64,000 nucleotides of DNA. Source: Helopsaltes ochotensis. Taxonomy: Eukaryota > Chordata > Aves > Passeriformes > Locustellidae. Below are positions 1-60,000 of the stretch, one piece after another. The number at the start of each line of letters is the position of its first letter. The first letter of the stretch is position 1. The notes under the pieces are model-generated. The model was not told where the DNA came from. It saw only the letters and a program-made list of their open reading frames with translations, and did not search any database. Made by a program: the position numbers and the translations under genes. Location of the stretch: assembly GCA_013400155.1 (NCBI GenBank), contig VXBM01000336.1:351041-415040 (forward strand), given 5' to 3'.

Positions 1-3000
1 TAGCTGGGCTGCAGAGAAGCAGCAAATAAACTTCTGCTAGAAGTGATGTTCAGTGCCTTCAAGCAAAATATGCAGGCTACAGAACAATGAGATTCCTTTT
101 TTTGCCCTATTTTGCTATGAAATATGTTATGATTGTTCCTTATTATAAAGAATTCTACTTTTTTTGGGATAACTGAGGAGCATTAAAGGTAGAAGAAGAA
201 AAGCAGTCTAGGAATCAATGCTCTTGCAAGGAGGGAGAAGACCTAGCTAGGCTCCTGTAATTTTTTTTACTACTGCACTGCAGGTTTTGAAAAGCTGCCT
301 TCCACGTTTCAGGTAAGAGCCTGCCTCCCTCAGGGTAGATCCCTTTTTGAAGGAATATCTGAATATTCTTGAAAATGGCACTACTGGGATAAGATAGATA
401 ATGCATATGTGATTCCCTGCTGTGATGGTTCCCTGAGATGTGATAAACAAGGATAAACAGTTCTCTGTTCTGAATCAAGAAGAGGATGAAAGTAAATCAG
501 TGTATTATTTGAGTGCTTAAAATAAAAGCCTAGTGGTTTACTTCTGTGGTTTTTTTTTTGTTGTTGTTGTTTTTAAGAAGGGGAAATCAGAATTGGCAAT
601 TCCAGTTGAATTAACTAAATTTTTTTCTCTACATCATCAGTCCTTTTTTTTTGCCTAAGTCTCATTCATAATTTCTGAGAATGCCTTTCTTAAGTTGCTA
701 GTTTTCTATGTGCTTTGAGTTTGAGCACTTACCTGTGAGCTAAGGATTCTGCCCAAGAGTTAAGCACTATAACATTTAAATGTCCTTGAAATTCTCTAAC
801 ACAATCCAACTCCTATTTTATGTCATTTCTCCTTTCTTTTTGACATTCAGGAAAAAAAAAGACAAAAAAAAGTCCATATAATATGAAGCAGATTGTAATC
901 TACCTCGTCTGTATACTGAAAACTTCCTGTGCCCAAGAGGCACCAGTGTTTCTGGTACATAGAGAAGCAGGAGAAGAGCACTCACTTGGAAAGGCTGGAA
1001 TGCCGGAGATTGCTTTGGTTGTCCTGTGAGCTCACTGCTTCATTGTGGAACATGACTGGGCTGAGTGCCTGGGCTATTCTGATGCTGTTGGCCTCAAGAG
1101 CTTCCCCTGACTCACTTCCTCCCAAAGGCAGGGTTTGGATTACCCAGCAATACCAGCAGACCCTCACTGCCAGTCATGTGCTATGTCTTTGGCATGGAAC
1201 TTTATTTGAATTGTGTGTGACTTGTGTGCAGCACAAGGCTAGCCTCTGCTGAAATACAGAGCCTAAAATTATTCTTGCAGTCCTTCTCCAGAAAGAGCTG
1301 TACATAGTTCTTCTACAGTATATGCTGAATTGATTTCCTAAATGTGATTGAAAATACCCTATAAAGATTACAAAGACTAGTTTTAAAATAGAACTTGCAA
1401 TAGAAAACCTAATTTAGTTTGATTTGCATTTTTGTATTCTCTTAGAAATGACACCATAAAATCTTGCTCACAGATTTACATATTTGAAAGATAAACTTTT
1501 TAACAAAGTTCATCAAAACACTGAACTCTGATTTTTATTTGGAATTTCTCTCTCAGGAAAAAGCAAAACACATCATATGATGTTGGATATAAATGGATTA
1601 TAGTACTTCTGTATTTAATTAATACAGTATTTTTTTCTGCTAAGCATTTTAATACATGTATTTCAAGCACATCATTCAATGTACTTTTGCTAAGTACAAG
1701 GCTCTTTTCATACAGATATTGGTTCAATTAACATGTTTTTTTCAAATTCATGTCTAAGTTTTAAATGTTTCTGGAACTGACACCAACTGTCCATTTTTAC
1801 AATTTTTTTTAGTTTTACCTCAATGGAAACTTTCTCCCTCTTTCAGCTGTCGGAGAAATTTTGTTTCACAAAGTCTGCTTCAAGATACTGCTGAACATTC
1901 TTCCTGGTTTTGGAGAACCAGATAAAATGACAGCCCAAAGTTCATTTTTAAAATCAGAATCAATTACTTCTGTAGATTCAAGACTTAACAGTCACAAAAG
2001 AAGTTAGTCACACCTGACATGACTGATTTACATGTGCTTCTAATTTCAAGAGCTTGAGTAGCTGCTTGTGCATGCATACGTAATAAAGGATGTGTGGATG
2101 ATATAACAATGATCACAAGTTAGAAAAAGTGATCTTCAGTTAATTCTTGCAATTTTTGTAATTTTTCAGACGCAGAGTTGGGAAATTATTTTCCCAAAGA
2201 CTGAAAAAGAAAGAAGATGCCTTGATTGACAACTACCTGCTGTACTCCTGAAGTGCTGATTTGGAATCTTTCCAGAAGATGAAATCAGTTCTATGCAAGA
2301 TCTCTTTTAGCTAATACCCTTCATTTCAGAGCCGCTGCCTACCACAGGTTCTTCCTTTTCAAGACAAGAGAACTGAAGGAATGACAAAAGCTAAGCGAAG
2401 CACGAACACTGTGTTGCAGTGATGCCATCCATACTGACTCTTGACAATCTTCTGGCCATTTGTTTGGTTTGGGATGGAGAAAGAATTTATTATTTCAATG
2501 GTATTTTTAGATCTGACAGAAGGTGCACAAAGACATCTTGGGAGAAAATGGTTTGCCCCAGAGCTTTCAAATACAAATTCATAGACACATAAGTATTACG
2601 AAAAAATGTTTGACAAGTATTTTTATACAGAAATTAAGTGATCTGTTTCAGACATGCAAAGTCTGAAAAAACCCCTAAGAATAGATTTTCTCCCACATGA
2701 GCAAAGGAACATCTTCCTCTGACTGCCAGCTGGTACTGGTAGTGACGCCAGGGATCGCTTCTGGTTTCAGAGCGAGTACACCAGTATGCAGGAGGGGAAT
2801 GTTTGTCTCATTAAATTTTGACAGAATTAATATAGCTGATGCATTAATCATCATTAACCAGCAACCTGATATGTCCCCAAAACCTGCTTAGGAGTGCCAG
2901 GATAGAACAATAGAAACTGGAAGGGCAAAAAGAATGGGAAAATCAAGAAGTGATTAATGTATCTGTCTTCATGAGCATTCAGTCACACTCTTGGTATACA

Positions 3001-6000
3001 GGATATTTAGTAGATATGTGTTCTTACAATATTGGCTACATCATAGGCTGTAGATGTATTGTTTAGGAATTATAATGATCTGGCCATTATTATAGAACAA
3101 TTTAAATCAAATAATCCTCCTAGTGGCTGTTTTATCCAGACTGCTCACTATTTTCCTAAGACAACCTGTAACTATTTAAAAGTCATATCTCCAAATCTGC
3201 ACTTTGAAAGAGAAAAAAAAATATAAAGGACAGAAAAGTGTCAAAATTTAAGTGTACTTTAATTGCAAACCATGAAGAAGACAGTAAGTCTTTATAAGTT
3301 AAAAGCACTATTAATACCAGTTAAACAAGGGGTTTAGGGGTTTGCTTCTTGGTGTCCTAAGCAGCCAAGATGGGTTGTTGACAATGATGACAATGACCTG
3401 AATTTTCTTGTTTATCCTTAGCAGAGAAAGGTTCAGATTAAATTCCTACATATATATGTCAGACAGCTTTGAGAACATTTTCTGGACTCCCTGAATGGGA
3501 CAGCGCATTGTCAGGTAACTATCTTGTTCTCAAAGGGAGTAGGATTACACGCTAGGTAGTCACTCTCCTCAGGTCAATTCCTTGCCCAGGACAAGGAATA
3601 CTGCCTGGAGTGCAGTATTGTGTCAGTGCAGCTCAGTAAAGAGTTCTGTGCACAATATGCAAGCCCAGATTCACACTCTGTGTATTGTTGCTGTAATACT
3701 GCCTGAGAATTAGTAGAATTCTGCAAGAAAACAGTTAGATGGAGCTATTATGAATCCAAACAGAAGGCACATGGAAAGGCACAGTTCTGTAACTGCTTTA
3801 TGCTGGATTCTGAGAAAGGGATTACCAATACAGGAATCAAATTAAAAGTGAAGGAATGTTATTTTGTGAATGAATATTATTCCCAACTGGTGAGCACATG
3901 CACATAGCACACTGAGGGGAAGAGAGGGACATACAGGTTTAATTAGTTTTATGCTTGTGTCTCCATAAGTGGAAGAAAATCTTCCTTGTCTATATACTGT
4001 CTGTCCACGTTCTGTACTTGTGGTGTCAAAGTATTGGTTTCTGTAGCTACAATTACTGAAAGAATTGACTAAATAGAGCCCTTTGGTTCCTAGCACTAAG
4101 TTGAATCACAAAGGATGTTACCAGCTGTCATAATAGGTGTTACCTGCATTTGTGTTTTCCAAGTAAACCAGGGACATGTTATGGTACAGCTTATTCAAGT
4201 TCATTCTTTGCATGGATGGCAAGAGTTCCCTGCACTGTGCATTACTCAGCTCAAAGGTTGTTATATTGTCCCAAATATGCTCTGTGTGTTCCAGGACACA
4301 CCCCCTGCTCAGCAGGCTTCACGGAATGCAACTGTGAATGGTACAGCTTTAGCTGCATATTAGGTTTCCAGTATCCAAGTATTCTTTTTATATCATTCAG
4401 AACTCCATCTCCTCCAAAATATTTTGGGAACATCCTTGTAGAACTTCCCCCAGCTCTCACAGTATTGACTCTTTAAGAGTACTAGAACCATTTATTCATG
4501 ATTACAGTGGAGAGCTGGGTGCAGCTGTCATCCTACAAAAAGATCACCCTGGTAACACCAATCAACAAGCAGAGTAAGATGATCCAAATATATCTGAAAC
4601 CTTCTAAATGTTCTCTTTCAACTGAAATACAGACTCACAACTTCATTGCAAGCTGCCTGATGATGTGGAATCTATGGAACGTGTCATACACTGTTACTCA
4701 GTGGTGAAAAGCCATTGATTTTCAGTTTAGTCTACATAGAATCAGAGAAAGACCCTACACGATAAGGGAACTGTGAGAAGAAACAATTAAAATAAGTAAT
4801 TAGTTCAGCATTGATTGGGAAAAGTTATTGGGAAAAGAGAATCTCCGTGTAAAATATCAAACACTTACTCCATCCTGCTTTTTTCAGCTTATGCTGAACA
4901 ATGACCAGCATTAAAATTTATACCAGAATTTATTATAACAGCAAGGGGAACTTCTGGATAGGAAGTCAGCTTACCCCTTCAATTGTATACAGAGCTGATG
5001 CTGCAAAGACATGCCAGTGGTAACATAGCTCAGCTCTGGAATCTCAGAAATAGCTTTGCACTTGCCTGGTAATCATAGCCACAGTGAGCACAGGGCAGAA
5101 AATGTATTGAACAAGAGTCAGAGCAAAAATGTAGCTGATATTCCATGATGTCATCTGGAAATCAACTCATAGGAACGAGACAGAGAGAAGGTTTGCAATG
5201 AGACCACTACACACCTGTGAGGCCTCTACCTGGAGATCATGCCTGCAGTATTAGAATTCAGATGATCCATAATACTGTTTGCAATTCCTTCTAATCTAGT
5301 CACATACAGATAAGAAACACAACATTAGAAGAGAAGAAAACATGGAGAACCATGTTGGGAGGAACTTGGTTTTTTTCTACACCATACGTAGAGTGGTGAC
5401 AACAGTCACAGAGAAATGATTAAAACAGAGCATCACATTGACTCATTTTCTTAAAATTAAAACCAACAAAGACACGTTCAGTACTTTGATTTGTGTCAAT
5501 GATTTCCAGCTACAGTCTACAATATTCAATGCATTGCAGATTTTGCAGCACTGAATGGGCACATAACTTAGTCATAAAACAACCCTGAATTCATTATTAC
5601 CATGTGAATATCCTCCAAATCAGGGGCTGATAGAAAACTTTTTATATGTCTTAAAAGAAAAAAATATTTCAAGTCTATTTTTACTGTATATTTCTGTGGA
5701 CAGACAATGATCTTGTGTTATGCTTAACACATATGTAACCCTCTGAAACAGGTATACTTCTCAAATTTTATTTTAACCTGTGGTCAAAATATTTTCAGAA
5801 AAAATCTCCTCTGTTCACAGATTTCACAGGGCTTTGTATCCTGAATCTCAGCAAAGTCATATCCACATCTAGGTTGTTCTTCAATTTCTGTATGCAAACA
5901 AGAAAGCTCCCTGCCATGCTACCTTCGTATGAAATATGATCAACTCATTGTTCTTTGCTGCTTTTTCTTAGCAACTGCATAAGATCATATACTCTTTATT

Positions 6001-8065
6001 GTAGCAATATATAGATGGTACTACACAGATTAATTCATGTTACTAAAATTTCACATAATCTTAAGAAATTAAATTACTGGATGGCTCCATATATGCAGTA
6101 AAACCACAATTGAACTCACAATTATTTTTATCAACTCTTTTAACATTATAAGAAGTGCTTTAAATTCAACATGAACTTAATGTTCTGCTGTCTTTCTGTT
6201 ACCTTTGTGACCAGAGCAGGTCAGTATTTTAAGGGTACTGACAGTAGTCTCTTGTAAGGATGTCCAGCAGAATTTGCTATAAATATATTTATGTATAAAT
6301 ACTGCTTCTTCTCTGTATGGAGATATATCAGTCTCTAGAAATTTCCCAGATAATTTAATACGGTGTGACCTAATTTCAATAATTCTGTAGAATTTCTGAT
6401 TTTTTCTCCAATTTTTATTCATTCCAGTTCTAATTTTGGCAGAGTACACTTTTGCTATATTAGTAGTGCCAAGAATTTGTAGAAAATTGAGTGGTGACAT
6501 TAAAAATGAATGGATATATAAAAATATATTCTTAAAATAGCAATTGGACAAATTCTGCTTGACTCCAGCTCTGCAGTGCTGTCAGTAGCACCACCATAGG
6601 TGTCATTTCATAAGGGAAGGAGGGATGGGAGTCAAGAGACTATGTGGAAATTCTTCCTTTGTCACTGAACTGAGGCCTGGAGGAATTTCTTGATATATGG
6701 ATGCTCCCTTATCCCTGTAAAGCATTGGCAGACATACAGAAAGGTTCAAACTACTGCTGTGTTTGTACTAAAAACCAGTACTTGGAGAGAATTGCTTGGA
6801 GATACTTTTTTCTCAGACCATGTACCTTATGAGTTGTGGCCAGTTTATGCTGAATATTGTCTTTTACCCTGGAGACAATACAAAATGTGTCAAGGTGACA
6901 TATATCAGATTGTTTACATCAAATTGTACAATCAAGTAGTTGGATTACTTTTCATAGAGAAAAGGGAGTCACATTTTCTAGTCATTTACTAAGTTGTCAG
7001 GCAAGCAGGTTAGTGACTGCAGTGTAACCGTATGTAGCACCCCTGAAGGAGTGTATAGAATCTTTACCATTAAGTATTTTATAAAAGCCAGAAAACACTT
7101 AAGCACATTTAGAACTTCTGAAGTTCATCTCTGAGTTGCATAAGGCCTAACTTTTTCCTCCAGATATTCCACCATTATGGATATAAGACAATACAAGATT
7201 ATGACTCTGTAATGTCAATTTATCACAGTGCTCCCTGTACTGCTACCAAGTACAACCACAAATCACGAAAAACATCTGTAAGTCCCTATAAGCAATTTGT
7301 CAGAATACTTTAAAGTGCATGTATAATAAATGAAGAACACATGTTTCATAGGAACCAAATGAAACTAGAGCTGTACCGAATGCTTTGCCAGAGACTTGAA
7401 CAGCTGTGAACATCACCTCTCTCTCCCCCTATCAAGCTTTAAAAGGCATTGTTTTCTTTTTAGCCTGACAGGTGATGTTTACAATACCGTTGATCTTCCT
7501 AAAAGACAGATTGCCCAAATATCTCTGTAGATAACTTCTACCTCCTTGAATATTGTCTTTTGATTTTCATTTTAGGTATTTGGCACTTTCTATGAAATTA
7601 CAAAGGGTCTTCACTGTGCCCCCCTTGCCAGTTTCTAAAAACACCGTCATTTAGTTCTGAAAAAGCACCATGTTACCTCCGGCATAGCATTTTCTATCTG
7701 GAAGCTACAGTGAAGAAATGGAAGTTTTTGTTCATTGGCTATTCTGTTCAGAGTGTGCACACACAAGAACAGCCATATTTCTCATGAACACACATATTTC
7801 AAGGTTCTAAAGAATTTTGCCTGACTTTCCTGAGCTTGATATCTCAACAAGACAGCTTGGATTTCTTCTGTCTAAAAACATCATAAGATGGCAGTTCCAA
7901 AGTCTCTGTACTATTATCTTTTGTATCTCAGATAAAGGTCACAGCTTCATTGTTACTCAGAATGATGATACATTTCTTTACCTGAGAAAAACTTAGCAAG
8001 ACTTCCACCCAATAACACCAATTGAATACTGTCTCTTCCGTGTAAAACCAGGGCACACAGTTTCA
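1..8065. other. Intergenic 3' flank, no gene supported
   Basis: About 8 kb of AT-rich sequence follows PTPRQ. Several open frames of 60-124 codons occur on both strands, but none shows a recognisable domain, splice structure or codon pattern. In other vertebrates the next gene on this side is MYF6, then MYF5; neither coding sequence is visible here. Apart from short homopolymers I see nothing else in it. Confidence 0.6.
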
Positions 8066-8167
8066 TTACCTCTCCAGTCTTCCTATTCTATTAATTTTTG
8101 CTTTTCTTCTCAGATACAAACTTCCTGCTTGTCTCATTCCTGTTTCAGAGCTGTTTCCAATAATAAA

Positions 8168-8190
8168 CATCATCATCATCATCATCATCA
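8168..8190. repeat. (ATC)n microsatellite
   Basis: About seven ATC/CAT units in a row, read directly from the sequence, lie close to the presumed 3' UTR end. Confidence 0.9.
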
Positions 8191-8209
8191 GGAGTAGAAG
8201 ATGTTTTCT

Positions 8210-8215
8210 TTTATT
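8210..8215 (-). terminator. Candidate poly(A) signal AATAAA
   Basis: Plus-strand TTTATT is the canonical AATAAA on the gene strand, about 1.02 kb beyond the stop codon. It is the nearest canonical hexamer I found downstream of PTPRQ. Confidence 0.3.
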
Positions 8216-9122
8216 AAGCCTCTGGATGTTAGCTCTCATAATTTTCAGTGTCTGCAGTGATTTTGCCAAACCTGAGCAAGGCACAAAAACTTTTTTGCTT
8301 AACAACTGTGTTATAAAATACATTGATATTAAACTTTGAGCAACCTTTCAAGATGCTGAAGTGTTATATTCAAGAAAGGTAAATGAAATCTAAAAATTCT
8401 ATTACATAAGTAAATCTAGCATTCATTATAACATATAATACATTTATAGTTTTACTTTGTTTTATCTGCTTGAAAAAGTAGCAGGAATGTAAAACACTGT
8501 TTTCTGCACTGAACATATGCAATCATCATTATGTATTTAAAAAACCCCAACCTGCTGATTATAAAATAGTTTAAATAGCCCCAAGTGTCCCTGAAGAGCT
8601 ACTGTGTGCTGTGTAAAAGCTGAATAATCCTCCTCATGTCAGAAGGTGACTCTTCAGCTGTTCAGGATCATGAGCTGAGGTACTACCACTTGTTAAAAAA
8701 ATATTCAAAACACAAGAACATACACTTATGTAAAGATCATTGTGACGGTCTTGGAATTAATCTGCAAGAACTGACAACATTGAAGCCAATCTATCAAGAA
8801 TGAGTTATAGAAACCTTAGCTTTTACTTAAAACCAAAACACACAGAACACAGCAAATTCACACCAAAATAGGTTCAGTGGAAGTATGAATTTTTTACATC
8901 CTGTTTGGCTCATTTTTCTTTTACAAAGATCGTTTGGAAAAAAGGAATGTATTCAAATACACTTTAAATACATTCTGAATGCACTATTTATATAACACCA
9001 GAAGTGCAGTCTGTGCAAAAGTACTCCAAACCATTATTGCTCGGTGTTCTGAATAAAATACTTTAACTTATTTATGAAGGCACATTGATAGAAGAAAAGA
9101 TATCTCAATCATCTGTGTTTCC

Positions 9123-9128
9123 TTTAAT
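9123..9128 (-). terminator. Candidate poly(A) signal ATTAAA
   Basis: Plus-strand TTTAAT is ATTAAA on the gene strand, about 107 nt beyond the stop codon. This is the second most common vertebrate hexamer. Use of this site is not shown. Confidence 0.3.
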
Positions 9129-9234
9129 CAACAAAATAGGGGAATTCACTTTGGCCCCTGTGCTTAGAAAAATATGACTGATTTTTAAAATCTCCTTTTC
9201 TGTAATATTTACTCCTAGTAAATATTTATATGGT

Positions 9235-57021
<47,787 letters not shown>

Positions 57022-60000
57022 CTACAGATAAAAATACTTAATTTGAATGAAAAGTGATTGCAACTATACTACTTTTTACCACTGTTGAAAAAAAAATTTT
57101 AATAAGCATACCCAAAGATGGAGATTCAACTTGTGTTTAATAAGCAATATTTCCAATGGCCTAAATAGCACTGTACATATTTAGGTGGAATACATTTACT
57201 GTAGTTTCTGAAATAAAGAAAAACTTTTTCAGGCGTGGCATTTAGGACCAGCTTTGAGAGGTGTGATGTTTCTATTGCTACTTTTGGGGCTATGTCTCAA
57301 CTAATGGAGGGAATATTACACTAAGTTATTTTTGGCCTACCCATAGCATCTTTTACTGTGAGTTCTAATTGGCATTCTTCACCTCTCATTTAGAAATACT
57401 CATGTGTCTCCCTTTCTTGCTATAATATATGAAATCCTCAAACAAGATGTTGTGGTAATTTTTGTAAGTCTCCTGTTGCACCTTCTGAATGAAAAGTATC
57501 AATATACGCAATATGTTTGTCTAGTGTTACAAGAACAGTGCTGTACAAGAACATTAAGAGAAAGAGCTGAATAAAAGATAAAAAATGAACTTCTCACAAA
57601 CAACCTTTGCTTCCATTTATTTATATGCACTTATATTCATGTCCATGAGACAGAAGCAGCGCATATATGTACATATATATACATGCACACACATTTACTC
57701 TGTCTATATTGAGTCAGCAGTGTGCTCCCAAATTTCACAGACTAGTTGCAACATATGGTTTTTTGCTATATCACATTGTCATAGAGAAAGCTAGTATTAT
57801 CTCTAAGACTCTGTAAGACAATACTAATACTCTCTATGGCAAAAACTCTGCAGAAAAATCAGCTCAGAAATCATTGTGTGCACATAGCTTTAAAGAGTGC
57901 TTTAGAGTCTTTAGGGGAAGAGGTATCACTGGTAAAAGAAAAACACATGATACATCCTCAAACTGAAACTGAAGAAGTCCCAAGGCTTACATAAAGAAGA
58001 AAAGGATCTCAGACCAACATTACTGGGGAAGAAAGAGAAAACACTCCTTTTCTTTCAGCCTTATGGGAATACCTGATCTTTGGTTTTGTCTGAAACAATT
58101 TGTTTATTAAAATCATCACAATATAATAAGCTGAAACTTCTCTACTAAAGATGGATGTTTAACCAAAAATGTAAATTCTGAATCAGACAAAGCTGTGTAT
58201 ATGAAAAGCTTGAAAAATTAAAATCCCTTCAACTGAACTCAAAGCGTGTGGAGCCTGCAGGGGAGAAAAAGAACCACAGGCCTTTCCCTGTTTTTCCACT
58301 GAGCTCTCACACACAAGTACACAACATCAAATCTTGCTACATACTAACCAGACACAGAACAAGAGCAAACTATATGAAAAAATGTTCACTAAAGACAGTT
58401 TCCATTGTTATACTCCATGCTTTCAAAATTAAAGTTGTTTTTCTCTGTTGTTACTAGCATGAAGATAAGTACAGAAAGTAGTAAAGAACCTCAAAACTTG
58501 TAGTACCATTCTTGACTGTTCAGATTTCGAGATGTAATTCTTAGTTTATCCATTTACAAAAAAATAAATCACTGCAATGTTTTCATAAAAACTCTACAAA
58601 CTGTATTAACTACTTGTGTAAATTACAAGAAATGTCCTAGTTTGACCAATAGTTTATGGAAAATAAAGGCAGAGAAATGTCACATGGTTAGTAGAAAATA
58701 CCTGTATTTTTCCTCCATAAATCTTCTAATCTGTTAATACCTGTCAAGATACTGCAAAATATGAATCCTTACACACTCAAATATGATAATGATAAAATGT
58801 AGAGTAGAATAGAAAGCTAACTATTCTATTCTATTCTATTCTATATTCCAATACAGAAACTAGGGTTTGCCATAAAGCAGATAGTAACTGGTTAGTTGCT
58901 GGGTGTTAGTAAGAAGGTAGAAATATATACCTTCACCTGCTCAAATGTGCAGCTGGTTGAGCCCTGGCTGGCCCAACTGCAGTCTCTACACCTAAAACAA
59001 GGCAGGTTAAAGAGGGTGGTCACAGATACAGGAAGAGCAGCCCATGGGCTCGACACCATGGTGGCCCTTCCTTCTTAAGCAGAGTACCTTGTCCCCTTAT
59101 TTTCAACATGAACGAAGATATCAAAAATAACTGAGAGTTAGCAATTTTGCAGTAAAGAAGAAAAAGACACTTGGCTTTCATAGATCTAGAAATTATACCA
59201 GGCAAAATGACGGTGGCTCTGATTTTTGGGGTCTCCCACAGACTAACAAAATTCTAATAAGTCCAGTCTCCATGAGCTTTCCTTGTATTTTGAGAGACAG
59301 ACTCATCATTTCTCCACCCTCCATTCTTCCCCCACTTTTAGTGAGTTTCTTTCTATCTGTCCTTTTTCCCACTGACTGATGAGGGCATCCATACACATTA
59401 TCTTCACAAGGCTGAAGGTAACATCTGTGATTAGCCCAGTAAGTAACACTACATGAAAACCAACATTTTTAAAGATAAACTTGCAGGTATCCTGACAGCA
59501 GACAATCAGACCAGCATTTCTTCTTTCACACAAAACCTTTGATAACTACTTTTTGTTGTGATTTTTCCAGTTTATGAAGATCCATATCAACAAAATATTT
59601 TCAACCTAAAAATCAAGGGTCAGTCAGCAGAATTCACAGTAAATTTTTCTCTGTCATTACCTAGACCTTTAAATCAGACCTTTAAATTGAGTCAGGTCCC
59701 TAAATGTTAGTCAGTTTAAAATCAAGCTAATTTTGTCTCCTTACTTACATAGATAAATCAAACATAAATGTAACCACTCATTAGAACAAATGAAAGGATG
59801 TGACCTGAAACTGGAGCAGATCAAAGAGGTTTGGTCCTAGGGCCACAGTGAAGAGCAGTGACACCCAGTGGCAGAGTATCTCTTGGGCTTGATGATTGTG
59901 CTCAGAGACGATCTCAAGACAGCTATGCTATTGGGTTACAGATACAAAGAGGATTACAATTTCTCTAGCATGAAGAATCAGATTTCCATTCCTCAAGAAT

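Larger units (their letters stand above)
8066..9234 (-). other. Probable PTPRQ 3' UTR and near flank
   Basis: The sequence follows the PTPRQ stop and is AT-rich and noncoding. Two poly(A) signal candidates read on the minus strand: ATTAAA at 9123-9128, about 110 nt after the stop, and AATAAA at 8210-8215, about 1 kb after it. Which is used cannot be told from sequence. An 85-codon frame here owes its Met run to the ATC microsatellite and is not a gene. Confidence 0.5.

Noticed and set aside
929..1252. 107-codon plus-strand frame in the 3' flank
   Set aside because: No recognised domain and no conserved-looking splice sites around it.
6177..6551. 124-codon minus-strand frame downstream of PTPRQ
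   Set aside because: Low-complexity composition, no recognised domain, and it does not resemble MYF6 or MYF5.
8066..8323. Minus-strand frame with a run of Met residues
   Set aside because: The Met run is the (ATC)n microsatellite read in one frame; the rest has no homology I recognise.
59193..59533. Two overlapping minus-strand frames upstream of exon a1, tested as possible further FN3 exons
   Set aside because: They lack the FN3 Trp and Tyr pattern, and no phase-1 donor joins them to exon a1.
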